A model generated the notes under the pieces. It saw nothing but the letters and a program-made list of their open reading frames with translations, did no database searches and had not been told where the DNA came from. Shown here piece by piece: positions 28,383-40,251 of a stretch of 64,000 nucleotides of DNA. The stretch covers positions 3,817,840 through 3,881,839 of the forward strand of contig NC_019793.1 in assembly GCF_000317835.1 (NCBI RefSeq). Direction: 5' to 3'. The stretch comes from Deinococcus peraridilitoris DSM 19664. GTDB taxonomy: Bacteria > Deinococcota > Deinococci > Deinococcales > Deinococcaceae. Within the stretch, counting starts at the first letter, position 1. Every line of letters starts with the position of its first letter. The translations under genes were made by a program, and so were the position numbers.

Positions 28383-28538
28383 AGTTCCCCCTGACAGCAG
28401 TTGCTCTGCTGCCAGGATACATGCCGACCCCTGGGTTGGACACGAAATCGGCAGTGCAGCGTCGCGTCGGCCCGGTGCGAGCGCCAGACAGGCCGGACCG
28501 GCACCGTCAATCCGTCAATCGCCGGTAACCCGCGTGCC

Positions 28539-29288
28539 TTACGACATGACACCCTGAGCGCGCAAGTAGCGGACACTGGCCTCGACGCTTGCCAGGGGAT
28601 GTGGACTATGGTCCTGCTCGACCAGCCACCAGACCGCGTCGCCCGCCATCTGCATGGCTGCCTGGAGGTCGACCGTGCCCGCACCGAGTTCGACCGTGTC
28701 CCACTCTCCAGGGGTATCGGCCTTGGGCCGCACGTCCTTCAGGTGTACGAGGGGCACCCGATCGGCATATTCCTGCAGATAAGCCACCGGATCGCCCCCT
28801 CCGGCATACACCCACGCGACGTCGATTTCGAAGTGCAGGCGTGGTGCGCGCGTCAGCAGCGCGTCCATCACGGGCAGGCTCCCGGCACGGCGGCTGATTT
28901 CATGGGCATGGTTGTGATAAGCAAGCTTCAGGCCGCGCGCTTCGCAGGCCTGAGCGGCGAGGTCGAGGTCGTCCGCGATGGCGAGCCACTCCTGTTCGCT
29001 TTCGGTGTTGGCCCAGGGACAGACGAGCGCAATGCCTCCCAGTTCGGTCATAAAGTCAATTTCAGCGTCGAGATGCGTGCGCAGGCGATCAAGGGAGACG
29101 TGCGTGGCGGCAGCTTTCAACCCCAGCGAGTCGATCAGCGCGCGCAGGTCGGTTGCCGAGTAGCCGCCGTACCCGGCAAACTCCACGCCGTGGAAGCCCA
29201 ATTCAGCGACCCGGCGCAAGGTCCCCTCGAAATCCTGCATGAGTTCATTGCGCAGGGTGTAGAGCTGCAGGCCAATGGAAACGGTCAC
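28539..29288 (-). CDS. Sugar phosphate isomerase/epimerase (xylose-isomerase-like TIM barrel)
   Basis: 249 residues. A TIM-barrel AP-endonuclease-2-like fold: MTVSIGLQLYTLRNEL start, GFHGVEFAGYGG, KLAYHNHAHE with metal-ligand His/Glu, FEIDVAWVYAGG and HLKDVRP. These positions match Mn/Zn-binding epimerases such as IolE/IolH-type enzymes. It starts at GTG inside the stop of the oxidoreductase gene (GTGA overlap), so the two are coupled. Substrate unknown. Confidence 0.85.
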   Translation of the reverse strand: MTVSIGLQLYTLRNELMQDFEGTLRRVAELGFHGVEFAGYGGYSATDLRALIDSLGLKAAATHVSLDRLRTHLDAEIDFMTELGGIALVCPWANTESEQEWLAIADDLDLAAQACEARGLKLAYHNHAHEISRRAGSLPVMDALLTRAPRLHFEIDVAWVYAGGGDPVAYLQEYADRVPLVHLKDVRPKADTPGEWDTVELGAGTVDLQAAMQMAGDAVWWLVEQDHSPHPLASVEASVRYLRAQGVMS

Positions 29289-30370
29289 AAGACACCTCCG
29301 GAGGTGGTGTGGGAAGGCATGGCGTCGGGCCGTTCGACCATCGAGGTGATGGTCGTCGCGCGCCCCTGCTCTGCTGCTTGCAACAGGGCGTGCATCACTT
29401 CCAGCACGTGCAGGGCCAGCTGACCGCTCGCGCGGGGCGTTCGTCCCTGCGCCGCTGCTTGTACCAGGTCCGCGACCCCCAGACCACGACTGTTCTGGTC
29501 AAAGGGATGCGTGAGTTCGACGGTGCGCCACTCGCGCTCCCGGCCTGCCAGCTTCACCGGGCCACCGAACGTGTTCGGGTCCGGTAAACTCAGCGCACCC
29601 TCGGTACCGTAAAGTTCGAGGCGGGGCGTTTCATGTGCCAGCACGTCGAAGCTCGTCACCAGCGTGACGACCGGACCGCTCGCGAACTCCAGCACCCCGG
29701 CGACGTGGCTGGGGGTCAGCACGGGGAAACGCTCGCCTTTCAGGGCGCCGCTCCCGACTTCGCGCTCGGCGGTGTGGGCTCGGGCAAAACCGGTAACACG
29801 GGACACCGGCCCCAGCATGGTGATCAGGGCCGAAAGATAGTAGGGCCCCATGTCGAAGAGCGGCCCCCCACCGGGCGCGTAAAAAAAGGCGGGGTTGGGA
29901 TGCCAGGATTCGGGTCCACCGGACAGCATGAATGCCGTTCCGGCGACGGGCGCACCGATCTGCCCTTCGTCGAGCAGTGCCCGGCAGGTCTGCAATCCGG
30001 CACCCAGGACGGTGTCCGGCGCGCATCCGACCAGCAGGCCGCGCGAAGCCGCTTCCGCGAGCAGTGCCCGCGCGTCATCCAGGCTGGTCGCCAGCGGCTT
30101 CTCGTTGTAGACATGCTTACCGGCCCGCAGGGCCGCCATGGCCACCTCGGCGTGGGCGGCGGGCACGGTGAGGTTTACCACCACATCCACCTCGGAATCG
30201 GCCAGCAGCTCCTCGACCCGACACGCGCGGGCTACACCGTACTCTTCGGCCCGTGCCCGGGCAAGGTCGAGGTTGAGGTCGGCGACGGCCACGACGGGAA
30301 CGCCGAATTTCGGCAGGTTTTTCAGGTAAATGCCGGAAATGTTACCGCAGCCGATGATGCCTGCCCGCAT
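29285..30370 (-). CDS. Gfo/Idh/MocA-family oxidoreductase
   Basis: 361 residues. The N-terminal Rossmann domain starts MRAGIIGCGNISGIYLKNL; EKPLATS is the conserved EKP motif carrying the catalytic lysine; the C-terminal domain includes GGGPLFDMGPYYLS, resembling the GG-x-x-x-D-x-G-x-H-x-x-D substrate motif. It is an NAD(P)-dependent sugar or cyclitol dehydrogenase. ATG 30370 was chosen as the start of the Rossmann strand. It forms an operon with the epimerase, with the LacI gene after a 156-bp gap. Confidence 0.88.
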   Translation of the reverse strand: MRAGIIGCGNISGIYLKNLPKFGVPVVAVADLNLDLARARAEEYGVARACRVEELLADSEVDVVVNLTVPAAHAEVAMAALRAGKHVYNEKPLATSLDDARALLAEAASRGLLVGCAPDTVLGAGLQTCRALLDEGQIGAPVAGTAFMLSGGPESWHPNPAFFYAPGGGPLFDMGPYYLSALITMLGPVSRVTGFARAHTAEREVGSGALKGERFPVLTPSHVAGVLEFASGPVVTLVTSFDVLAHETPRLELYGTEGALSLPDPNTFGGPVKLAGREREWRTVELTHPFDQNSRGLGVADLVQAAAQGRTPRASGQLALHVLEVMHALLQAAEQGRATTITSMVERPDAMPSHTTSGGVL

Positions 30371-30450
30371 ACCGAGTCCCTCTGTATCGATTAAGTCCAT
30401 GTATGGATCCCCCAAGCGCACCGTATCCATCCTGGGTCACAAACGCAAGA

Positions 30451-30482
30451 GGAGGGTCGGCATCGAGGCCGCCCTCCTTCTT
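30451..30482. terminator. GC-rich hairpin downstream of the 80-residue gene
   Basis: GGAGGGTCGGC and GCCGCCCTCC arms (one bulge) enclose a 6-nt loop. TTCTTT follows on the plus strand and TCTTGCGTTT on the minus strand. It could end the gene at 30572-30814. Confidence 0.45.
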
Positions 30483-30571
30483 TACCTTGCGTTGGGATTC
30501 CGCCACGCCTGCGCGTGCGTTCTCAGGTTGGCCCACGGACAGGGCCGTGATCGTCGGTTCAGGTCGCCGTA

Positions 30572-30814
30572 CTATTCGCGGTTGCTGGCCTTCTCTCCGG
30601 GAAGATCGTCACCGGCCTTGCGGCCGAGGGTCTTGTCTTCGTCCGGAAAGGTAAAGTCGTTTCCTGCTTCCTCAGGAATCGCTCCGCCGTTCTGTTCGTC
30701 TTGTTGGCGCAGCTGATGGACCTCGTTGTCCATCTGTTCCTCGACCATGCTGTCCTTCGGAGAAAAGCCGTTGCCGTGCTGATCGGAATGCGGTTTATTG
30801 TACCTGTCTGTCAT
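30572..30814 (-). CDS. Small hydrophilic protein, hypothetical
   Basis: 80 residues from ATG 30814, preceded by a strong AAAGGAG. The protein is highly charged, rich in Asp, Glu, Asn and Gln, and has no hydrophobic core (EEQMDNEVHQLRQQDEQN, FTFPDEDKTLGRKAGDD). It is probably disordered, like stress-related hydrophilins, but no family motif is recognised. A hairpin follows on the same strand. Confidence 0.65.
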   Translation of the reverse strand: MTDRYNKPHSDQHGNGFSPKDSMVEEQMDNEVHQLRQQDEQNGGAIPEEAGNDFTFPDEDKTLGRKAGDDLPGEKASNRE

Positions 30815-30838
30815 GCGGCTCCTTTCGAAGATCGGCAA

Positions 30839-31100
30839 TTCGGACCGACGTAGGCACAGAATGCGCCTCGCAACCCGGACTTCGGCCAGAAGGGCGTGAA
30901 GTTCGCTTGGCTGTCAGCACATGCCAGCCAGTCGCTTTTCCGGTGGATCACTTCAGCAAACTTTGAACCCTTCGGGCACTTCCTGGTGTAGCCCGTTTGC
31001 CCGGAAGTGCGGCGGGAACCGGGGGCGCGCCTTGGGTGACCGACCCGACCCCGGGCACCAGCCTGGAGACCGCCGGTACAGCGACGTCGTGAACCACATC
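30839..31100. other. Intergenic stretch with an imperfect hairpin
   Basis: No credible gene. An inverted repeat (GCACTTCC near 30982 with GGAAGTGC near 31005) could form a stem-loop; otherwise nothing is recognised. Confidence 0.35.
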
Positions 31101-31134
31101 AAAAGGGTGGGAAGGCCACTCGCCCTTCCCACCC
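31101..31134 (-). terminator. Rho-independent terminator of the thiolase gene
   Basis: A near-perfect 12-bp stem GGGTGGGAAGG(G)C with complement, 5-nt loop, then UUUU on the minus strand, 12 nt after the stop. Confidence 0.82.
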
Positions 31135-31145
31135 TGAGACCGCGT

Positions 31146-32324
31146 TCACGCGGGAAACACTTCGAAGACTCCAGCCGCTCCCTGTCCACCACCGACGCAC
31201 ATCGTGACGAGGCCGTACCGGCCTCCCCGGCGGCGCAATTCGTGCAGCAGGGTCGCGGCGAGCTTGGTGCCCGTCGCGCCCTCCGGATGACCAAGGGCGA
31301 TCGCGCCACCGTGCACGTTGACTTTCCGTGAATCGAGACCGAGTTCGCGGATGACCGCCAGCGACTGCGAGGCAAAAGCCTCGTTCAGTTCGATCAGGTC
31401 GATGTCCCCGAGCTCCAGCCCTGCCAGCTTGAGCGCCTTGGGCACCGCCGCGACCGGGCCGATGCCCATCAGCTCGGGAGCCACGCCGGCCACGGCAAAG
31501 GACACCAGGCGGCCAAGGGGCCTCAGGCCCAGTTCCTCGGCTTTGCCGGCACTCATGACCACGGCCGCCGCCGCACCGTCGCTGTACGGGCTGCTGTTTC
31601 CGGCAGTAACGGTACCACCCGTTTTGAAGGCGGGACGCAACTTCCCGAGCGTTTCGAGGTTGGTATTACGCCGCACGAGTTCGTCGGCGTCGAACATGAC
31701 CGTTTCGGTGGTGATCTTCTTCCCGTTCACCCGGTCGAAACGTACCGGAACCGGCACGATTTCTTCCCGAAAGACGCCTGCCTCCTGCGCGGCCGCGGCC
31801 CGTTGGTGACTTTCGAACGCAAAGCGGTCCTGGTCTTCGCGGCTCACCCCGTACTTCTCAGCGACATTCTCGGCCGTGAGCCCCATGCTGATATATGCAC
31901 CGGGGCGCTCGTCCACAAGCCCCGGATTGGGGCTGAACACGTGACCGGTCTGCGGGACCATGGTCATGCTTTCCAGGCCACCCGCGACGATCACTTCACT
32001 CCAACCCGCGCGAATGCTGGCCGCCGCCTGCGCGATGGACTGCAGGCCACTGGAGCAGAACCGGTTGACCGTCACACCGGCCACTTCGTCGGGCAGACCC
32101 GCCCGGAGCGCCACCAGCCGCGCGACGTTAAGGCCTTGCTCGCCTTCCGGAAAAGCCGTGCCGAGCACGAGGTCTTCCACGAGCGCAGGGTCGATTCCGG
32201 CGCGCCGGATGGCTTCCCCAACGGCGAGCGCCGCCATTTCGTCTGAGCGGGTGTTGGCCAGGGTGCCTTTGAGGCCACGACCGACCGGCGTGCGGACGGC
32301 GGATACGATGACTGCGTCTTGCAT
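31146..32324 (-). CDS. fadA: Acetyl-CoA acyltransferase (thiolase)
   Basis: 392 residues; full-length thiolase. The nucleophile Cys lies in [15 protein letters not shown]; the second active site has [13 protein letters not shown] and [14 protein letters not shown], and the general-base Cys is in [15 protein letters not shown]. It cleaves 3-ketoacyl-CoA in the last step of beta-oxidation. AAAGGA precedes ATG 32324. It lies 44 nt downstream of the HAD/ECH fusion, so the two form a fad operon ending at the terminator at 31101-31134. Confidence 0.95.
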   Translation of the reverse strand: MQDAVIVSAVRTPVGRGLKGTLANTRSDEMAALAVGEAIRRAGIDPALVEDLVLGTAFPEGEQGLNVARLVALRAGLPDEVAGVTVNRFCSSGLQSIAQAAASIRAGWSEVIVAGGLESMTMVPQTGHVFSPNPGLVDERPGAYISMGLTAENVAEKYGVSREDQDRFAFESHQRAAAAQEAGVFREEIVPVPVRFDRVNGKKITTETVMFDADELVRRNTNLETLGKLRPAFKTGGTVTAGNSSPYSDGAAAAVVMSAGKAEELGLRPLGRLVSFAVAGVAPELMGIGPVAAVPKALKLAGLELGDIDLIELNEAFASQSLAVIRELGLDSRKVNVHGGAIALGHPEGATGTKLAATLLHELRRRGGRYGLVTMCVGGGQGAAGVFEVFPA

Positions 32325-32368
32325 AAGTGTCCTTTCTGTCGAGCCTGATTCAAGGCGTGGCCGTAGCC

Positions 32369-34699
<2,331 letters not shown>

Positions 34700-34745
34700 A
34701 GGCCTCCTCCGAACGGTAAACAGAGAAACATTGGACTCGGTACAA

Positions 34746-35081
34746 TCATTTCATCATGGAAGAGCTTTGTCCAGCCCGCAAAAATACGCCAGACAACGGA
34801 CGCCCGTGCGGTGTCAGGAGTGCGCGGGGGTAGCCTCTGCGGGTGCCAGTCCGGGCAAATTTGCTCGATGAGGCGACGCAAAAACACACTACAACCAGCC
34901 CCAGCAGTGCCAGAAAGGACACTCCGGCGATCGGGCCTCGTTTCGCCGAAGGTGTCCACACGACGCTCAGGGCGGCCAGCACCGGGCACCATCAGTCTCA
35001 CGCCGCGCAGCACAACCACAATCCAAAAGCCGCCGGAAAGAGCCAGGCAGACAGGACGTTCTTCTCCGGCTTGTCCCGCAG
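34746..35081 (-). pseudogene. Possible decayed small membrane-protein gene
   Basis: After a strong AAGGAGG (35088-35082) the minus strand reads KNVLSAWLFPAAFGLW, then in another frame IVVVLRGVRLMVP, then in the first frame VLAALSVVWTPSAKRGPIAG and SFLALLGLVVVCFCVASSS. Stop codons break the first frame at about 35023. Joined, this would be a protein with two or three membrane segments. The start codon is also poor (CTG). Family not recognised; could be chance. Confidence 0.28.
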
Positions 35082-35186
35082 CCTCCTTGTTCGGCTCAAC
35101 CGAAGTTCACCTTGGCGGCGCGAATTTGCCGCCGGACAGGGGCAAGCCGCGGGGCGGTAACCAATGGGCCCGAATACGAAGCCCGA

Positions 35187-36368
35187 TCAGCGCCCGGCGA
35201 CCTGACCCGCCAGGGCCAGCGCCGCATTCAGGACCACGTCCTGCCCGGCCTTCCAATCGTTCGGCGTGCCAGCAAGCTCACGGTCGGGAATGACGAAGGC
35301 GTCCAGCAGCTGACCACGACCATTGGTGGCCTTGGCCGTCGTCACGGACAGCATCGAGCCATCACTGAGGTCATACAGGCCAACCGCGGAGTTCTTGACA
35401 CCCGCTGTTTTGGCACCCATGACCGTAGCCCCCAGTCCCTGCAGCGCCGACGCGAACACCTCTCCACACGACGCCGTGCGCGGACCGACCAGCACCGTCA
35501 CCCGCGCCGCAGGCGGCGCACTGACGCTCTCCAGCGTGATGGTCCGCCGGTTGCCGGCGAACAGCTGCCCATTGCGGGCCACGTAGCGTGCCGTGTAGCG
35601 GGGCGTGGAAAGCTCGTGGCGCACCTCGCCGAACGCTGAAGCGGCCAGCAGGCACTCGTTGAGCGAGCCTCCGCCATTGGCCCGCACATCGATCACCAGC
35701 GGACGCGCTGAGCCCACCAGCCGCAAGGTGTCGAAAAAGCCCTGTGCCACGCCCTCACCCAGGAACGACGGAATGTTGACGACGTTGATCCCCCGCACCT
35801 CACGAAGGGTCGGCAGGTCGCGGGAAGGTAGATTTTCCGGAGCCAACCGAAGGGCGCGGCCTTCGAGTTGCAGGGTCACAGGTCCGCGGTCTTCCGCAGC
35901 CGCCAGTGCTGCTGACGTCGCCTCGGCGCCGTTGATGGACGTGACGAACTCGCCTCCCATCAGACCAGCCTGGGCGGCAGGCGAACCCGGACGGACGTAC
36001 CCCACGACGGCCCCGCCCTCGGGCAGCGGAATCAGGCGCAGACCGACACGCGGCACATCTTCCCCGCGCATCTCGGCGCGCGCACGCCGGGCGACGCTGG
36101 GGTCCTTGAGGTTGGTGTGCTTGTCCTCCAGACCCGCCACCAAGGACTTGGCGACCTCGCGGCCCACGTCGAGCGGACAGGCAGCGCTCTGGGCACAGCG
36201 TTGCGTAAGATCACGCTGCGCCTGACGGGTCAGGGAGGCGAGGTCGGCGCCCGATGGACCGTCGTACCCGCGCAGAAGACGCTCGACCTCACCCAAATAA
36301 TCCGACGCCGGTGAAGCGAAAGAGGAAGTAAGGGTCAGGGCCGCACACAGCGCAAGAAGTCGACGCAC
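35187..36368 (-). CDS. Secreted S41-family (CtpA-like) serine protease
   Basis: 393 residues. Signal peptide (LLALCAALTLTSSFA); a PDZ domain at about 105-165 (VGLRLIPLPEGGAVVGYV, GSPAAQAGLMGGEFV); the S41 core with DVRANGGGSLNECL, the catalytic Ser in RTASCGEVFASAL and the Lys 25 residues on in GAKTAGV. It resembles C-terminal processing peptidases acting in the periplasm. Start GTG 36368. The cysteine beside the catalytic Ser (SC) is unusual but tolerated in the family. Substrates unknown. Confidence 0.87.
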   Translation of the reverse strand: MRRLLALCAALTLTSSFASPASDYLGEVERLLRGYDGPSGADLASLTRQAQRDLTQRCAQSAACPLDVGREVAKSLVAGLEDKHTNLKDPSVARRARAEMRGEDVPRVGLRLIPLPEGGAVVGYVRPGSPAAQAGLMGGEFVTSINGAEATSAALAAAEDRGPVTLQLEGRALRLAPENLPSRDLPTLREVRGINVVNIPSFLGEGVAQGFFDTLRLVGSARPLVIDVRANGGGSLNECLLAASAFGEVRHELSTPRYTARYVARNGQLFAGNRRTITLESVSAPPAARVTVLVGPRTASCGEVFASALQGLGATVMGAKTAGVKNSAVGLYDLSDGSMLSVTTAKATNGRGQLLDAFVIPDRELAGTPNDWKAGQDVVLNAALALAGQVAGR

Positions 36369-36460
36369 ACCCCAGTGTCGCGTGCCGGGATGTGCGGGGG
36401 CAAGCGTTCCGGGTGAGAAATCGAATTTCTGTGCCGCCGGTCGTCACCAGCCCGACGACG

Positions 36461-37216
36461 TCAACCGATCAAGGTTACCAGCGTACCGATCCCCTCGACC
36501 TCGACCTCGACCCGGTCGCCACGGGAAAGTGGTCCTACTCCCTCTGGTGTGCCGGTCAGCACCACGTCACCCACTTCCAGTGTCACAAAGCGCGTGATGT
36601 AGGTCAGAATGCTCACCGGATCGAAGATCATCATGCTGGTGCGTCCGTCCTGACGCGTCTCTCCGTTCACGCGCGTCTGCACCCGCAAATCACCCGGATC
36701 GAGTTCGGTTTCCAGGACCGGGCCGAGCGGGCAGAAGCGGTCGGCCGCCTTGGCGCGAAACCACTGCAAGTCGCTTTTTTGCTTGTCACGCGCCGTCAGG
36801 TCGAGCCCGCAGGTGTAGCCCGCAACGTGCGACAGGGCGTTCTCAGGTATCAGGTGCTGCGCGCGCGTGCCGATCACCATCGCCAGTTCACCCTCGAAGT
36901 GAAAGCTTTCGGTCCAGTCGGGGTAGGCGACTACCTCATCGGAAGCGGCGAGCGCATTGGGTCCCTTGAGGAAAATGCCCGGCTCCTTGGGCAGGTCGCC
37001 GCCGACCAGATTGCCCATCTCCTTGATGTGGTCGAGGTAATTGCGCCCGACACAGACGATCTTGGTCGGCTCGGCGGGCGCGAGTGGCCTGATGCCCGAC
37101 AGCGGCAGTTCCTCGCCTGTCCGTTCGCCTGCCATTGCACTGCGCACCAGCGCCCGCTCACCTTCAACTTCGGCCCAGATGATCCGGCCGTCAAACAGTC
37201 CACGCAGCAGTTTCAT
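36461..37216 (-). CDS. Fumarylacetoacetate hydrolase family protein
   Basis: 251 residues with the FAH C-terminal fold: [16 protein letters not shown], metal-ligand glutamates in [24 protein letters not shown] and [17 protein letters not shown]. Members are hydrolases, decarboxylases or oxaloacetate tautomerases; sequence reading cannot choose among them. ATG 37216 has TACACT 7 nt upstream and gives the family N-terminus; a longer frame to 37297 crosses the promoter. Divergent from the aminotransferase gene. Confidence 0.9.
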   Translation of the reverse strand: MKLLRGLFDGRIIWAEVEGERALVRSAMAGERTGEELPLSGIRPLAPAEPTKIVCVGRNYLDHIKEMGNLVGGDLPKEPGIFLKGPNALAASDEVVAYPDWTESFHFEGELAMVIGTRAQHLIPENALSHVAGYTCGLDLTARDKQKSDLQWFRAKAADRFCPLGPVLETELDPGDLRVQTRVNGETRQDGRTSMMIFDPVSILTYITRFVTLEVGDVVLTGTPEGVGPLSRGDRVEVEVEGIGTLVTLIG

Positions 37217-37223
37217 GCGCCCC

Positions 37224-37229
37224 AGTGTA
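37224..37229 (-). promoter_or_regulatory. Leaderless -10 box of the FAH-family gene (TACACT)
   Basis: TACACT ends 7 nt before ATG 37216. Confidence 0.55.
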
Positions 37230-37329
37230 GTCGCCGTGTGCCACAACGCCAACGCCCGGCCTTCCGGAAAGATTACAATCGGCGGGAGCGCCACCAAGTT
37301 GTGGGCGGCGCGTCACATCAGAAACCACC

Positions 37330-38766
37330 ATGACCCATACCCTGCCCGGATTTATAAGTGCCGACGAGGTGCTCGGCGAACGCCTCAGCCCCGCCAAGGT
37401 GCGGCGGCTGGACCGCTATCACGGCAACCAGGACCTGCTCGAAGGCCTGGAGCTTCTCGATCTCGCCGGACCGTTCAAGGTGGTCAGTCCCTGGGAACTC
37501 GAAGACGAGCACGGGGTGCGCCGCATCAACACCAGCGGCTACGCCGCGCTGCCGTTTGGCGATGGCCACCCCGAGCTCAAGGCGTTCATCGCGCGTTACC
37601 TGCAAGGCAATACCTCGATGGGGCTGCCGCAGCAGAGCACCAGCGCCTGGCGCGCCGCCCTCCAGTCCAACCTGATTCGTCTGCTGGCCAGAGACCTGCC
37701 GTCGCATCAGGACTCGCGGGTCTTTTTTTCCAGCAGCGGCACCGAAGCCATCGAAGGGGCGGTGAAATTTGCCAAGGCTGCCCGCCCGAAGGCGCGGCAC
37801 TTCATTTCATTCGGCAGCGGATATCACGGCAAAACCTTCATGTCGCTTTCACTCACCCCGAACGCGGAGTATCAGGACCTGTTCCGCCCGCTGGTACCCG
37901 GCGCGGAGCATACGCCCTATGGTGACCTGGAATCGCTCGAGCGCCTGATCGCCCGTCTGCATCCCGACAAGGTGGTTGCCGTGGTAATCGAGCCCATTCA
38001 AGGCGAAGGCGGCGTGAATATTCCACCACCGGGCTTTCTGCGTGCGGTGGGGGAACTGTGCCGCCGGCACGGGATTGTGGTAATCGCCGACGAAATCCAG
38101 ACGGGCCTGGGCCGCACCGGCCACTGGTTCGAGAGCGCTGCGCAGGGCCTCGATCCTGACATCATGACGCTGGCCAAGCCGCTGGGTGGCGGTCTGGTGC
38201 CGATCGGGGCCACCATTGCCCGCAAAGCCATCTTCGAGAAAATGCTGCCGGGCTTGTCCAGCAAGCGCCACTCGAACACCTTCGGGGGAAACTCGCTGTC
38301 GATGGCCGTGGGAGTGAAGTCACTTGAGATGCTGCTGGAAGGTGACCTGCCGGCTCGCAGCAAGCGTCTGGGGCAAGAAGGCCTGACGCGCGCCAGGAAC
38401 ATCATGCGCGCCTATCCCGGGCTGTTTTCTGCTGTGCGCGCTCAGGGCATGCTGTTCGCACTGGAGTTTCACCCGATGATTGCCCTCGGCAAACCGCAGT
38501 CCCTGCGTGAGCTGGCGTTCGAGGCGACGGCCATTTTTGGTCTGCGCGAGCTGCACCTCGCGGGTGTGATGGCCAATCTGTCGCTCAGCTCCAAACGGAC
38601 CGTGCGCCTCACGCCCGCACTCAACATGCCCCAGGAGCTGTTCGACGAGATGTGGAACCGTGTGGAACTGGCCGCGCAACGCAATCCGCGTTCGTGGAGC
38701 CTGCTGAAAAATACCCCACCGTCAACGACAGTCCGCCTGGCCCATTTTGCCCTCACGCGCGGGTAA
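37330..38766 (+). CDS. Class-III pyridoxal-phosphate aminotransferase
   Basis: 478 residues. PLP-binding features: [40 protein letters not shown] (Asp contacting PLP) and [15 protein letters not shown] with the Schiff-base lysine. It belongs to the ornithine/GABA/diaminobutyrate group; the exact amine is not certain. The N-terminus is about 40 residues longer than ArgD-type enzymes, and [12 protein letters not shown] marks the gate region. No arginine or GABA genes are adjacent to fix the substrate. Confidence 0.9.
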   Translation: MTHTLPGFISADEVLGERLSPAKVRRLDRYHGNQDLLEGLELLDLAGPFKVVSPWELEDEHGVRRINTSGYAALPFGDGHPELKAFIARYLQGNTSMGLPQQSTSAWRAALQSNLIRLLARDLPSHQDSRVFFSSSGTEAIEGAVKFAKAARPKARHFISFGSGYHGKTFMSLSLTPNAEYQDLFRPLVPGAEHTPYGDLESLERLIARLHPDKVVAVVIEPIQGEGGVNIPPPGFLRAVGELCRRHGIVVIADEIQTGLGRTGHWFESAAQGLDPDIMTLAKPLGGGLVPIGATIARKAIFEKMLPGLSSKRHSNTFGGNSLSMAVGVKSLEMLLEGDLPARSKRLGQEGLTRARNIMRAYPGLFSAVRAQGMLFALEFHPMIALGKPQSLRELAFEATAIFGLRELHLAGVMANLSLSSKRTVRLTPALNMPQELFDEMWNRVELAAQRNPRSWSLLKNTPPSTTVRLAHFALTRG

Positions 38767-39005
38767 TGCGAGCCAGGAATTCGCGCCGAAGCGAATGTCA
38801 AGGGTGTTCCTCGCGGAGTGGCACTTTTGCCCCGTTGAGCGGACAGGCGTGAGTGATAACCTGGGGAAAAGGGAGAGCAAGGTCAGGCGAGTTCCAAACA
38901 ACGCAGCATCGTTCAGGCTCAGCCTGCCGCGCCCACCACGCCGCTTCACCTTGAAGTCTCTTGGCGCACCTGCAGGGTTGAGCTCAAACTTTCCAGAGGA
39001 GGAAT

Positions 39006-40142
39006 ATGACGACCACCATTGCCAAAGGCCTCGAAGGGGTCTTGTTTACCGAAACCAAATTGACGTTTATCAATGGCTCCGAGGGCATCCTGACGCACCT
39101 CGGCATTCCCATTCAGGAGTGGGCAGAGAAGAGCACCTTCGAGGAGCTCAGCTTCGCGCTGCTGCACGGTCGGCTGCCCGGCGCGGACGAACTCGCCCGC
39201 TTCGACGCCGAACTGCGGGCCAACCGTGAAGTTCCAGCCGAGCTGCTGAGCGTCATCGCCGCGTATCCCAAAGGGGTCCACCCGATGCAGGCGTTGCGCA
39301 CGGCCGTCTCGCACCTGAGCCTCTTCGACGCCGAGGCCGAAGACACCGCCGCCGAGGACCGCTACCGCATCGGCGTGCGCATGATCGCGCAGTTTTCGAC
39401 CATCATTGCGGCCATCGCGCGTGCGCAAGACGGTCAGGAAATCGTGGCGCCACGCGCGGATCTGACGCATGCCGGGAACTTTTTGTACATGCTCAAGGGA
39501 AGCGAACCCACCGCTGAAGAAGCGCGCCTCTTCGACATCGCGCTGATCCTGCATGCCGATCACGGTATGAACGCCAGCACCTTCACCGCCATTGCCACGG
39601 CCAGCACGCTCAGTGACATGTACAGTGCCATGACGAGCGCCATCGGCGCCCTCAAGGGCCCGCTGCACGGCGGCGCGAACGAGGCGGTGATGGACATGCT
39701 CGACGAGATCGGCAGCGTTGAAAACGCTGTTCCTTACATCTCCGAGAAGCTCGATCACAAAGAGAAGATCATGGGCGTGGGTCACCGCGTTTACAAGTTC
39801 TTCGATCCGCGTAGCCGCGTGCTGCGTGACTACGCGGCCCACGTCTCCGAGAAGCAGGGCAAGAGCCACTACTACCAGATTCTTGAAACCATCGAGAAGG
39901 AAATCGTGGACCGCCTGGGCAGCAAGGGAATCTATCCCAACGTCGACTTCTACAGCGGGGTGGTCTACAGCGATCTGGGCATCAAGAAGTCGTTCTTCAC
40001 ACCAATCTTCGCCCTCGCGCGGATTTCGGGCTGGGTGGCCTCGGTCATGGAGTACACTGCCAACAACCGCCTGCTGCGTCCCGACGCGGTGTATGCGGGG
40101 GCCAAGGATCAGACTTACCCGGAACTGTCAGACCGGCAGTAG
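39006..40142 (+). CDS. gltA: Citrate synthase
   Basis: 378 residues, the short dimeric Gram-positive/Thermus type. Catalytic histidines lie in KGPLHGGANE and VGHRVYKFFDPRS; the catalytic Asp is in NVDFYSGVVYSDLG. It condenses acetyl-CoA and oxaloacetate at entry to the TCA cycle. A strong GAGGAGG precedes ATG 39006, after a 239-bp gap in which I see no gene. A long hairpin follows. A methylcitrate-synthase role cannot be excluded by motif alone. Confidence 0.95.
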   Translation: MTTTIAKGLEGVLFTETKLTFINGSEGILTHLGIPIQEWAEKSTFEELSFALLHGRLPGADELARFDAELRANREVPAELLSVIAAYPKGVHPMQALRTAVSHLSLFDAEAEDTAAEDRYRIGVRMIAQFSTIIAAIARAQDGQEIVAPRADLTHAGNFLYMLKGSEPTAEEARLFDIALILHADHGMNASTFTAIATASTLSDMYSAMTSAIGALKGPLHGGANEAVMDMLDEIGSVENAVPYISEKLDHKEKIMGVGHRVYKFFDPRSRVLRDYAAHVSEKQGKSHYYQILETIEKEIVDRLGSKGIYPNVDFYSGVVYSDLGIKKSFFTPIFALARISGWVASVMEYTANNRLLRPDAVYAGAKDQTYPELSDRQ

Positions 40143-40199
40143 GACCGGGCAAAGGAAGGGAGGAGCAGCAAAACCGCTCCTCCCTTCCTTTGCCCGGTC
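40143..40199. terminator. Long hairpin between citrate synthase and mutS2
   Basis: A perfect 24-bp stem (40143-40166 with 40176-40199) and a 9-nt loop AGCAAAACC. It lies between convergent genes, directly after the citrate synthase stop, and has no U-run. Probably bidirectional. Confidence 0.7.
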
Positions 40200-40251
40200 A
40201 CGGAACGCGGCGGAGGTGGGCAGGCCCGCTCAGCGTGTCCGCTTCTCACCG

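Noticed and set aside
38767..39005. Possible small gene or riboswitch before citrate synthase
   Set aside because: No open frame with a start and ribosome site, and no recognisable aptamer-like structure; treated as leader/intergenic sequence.
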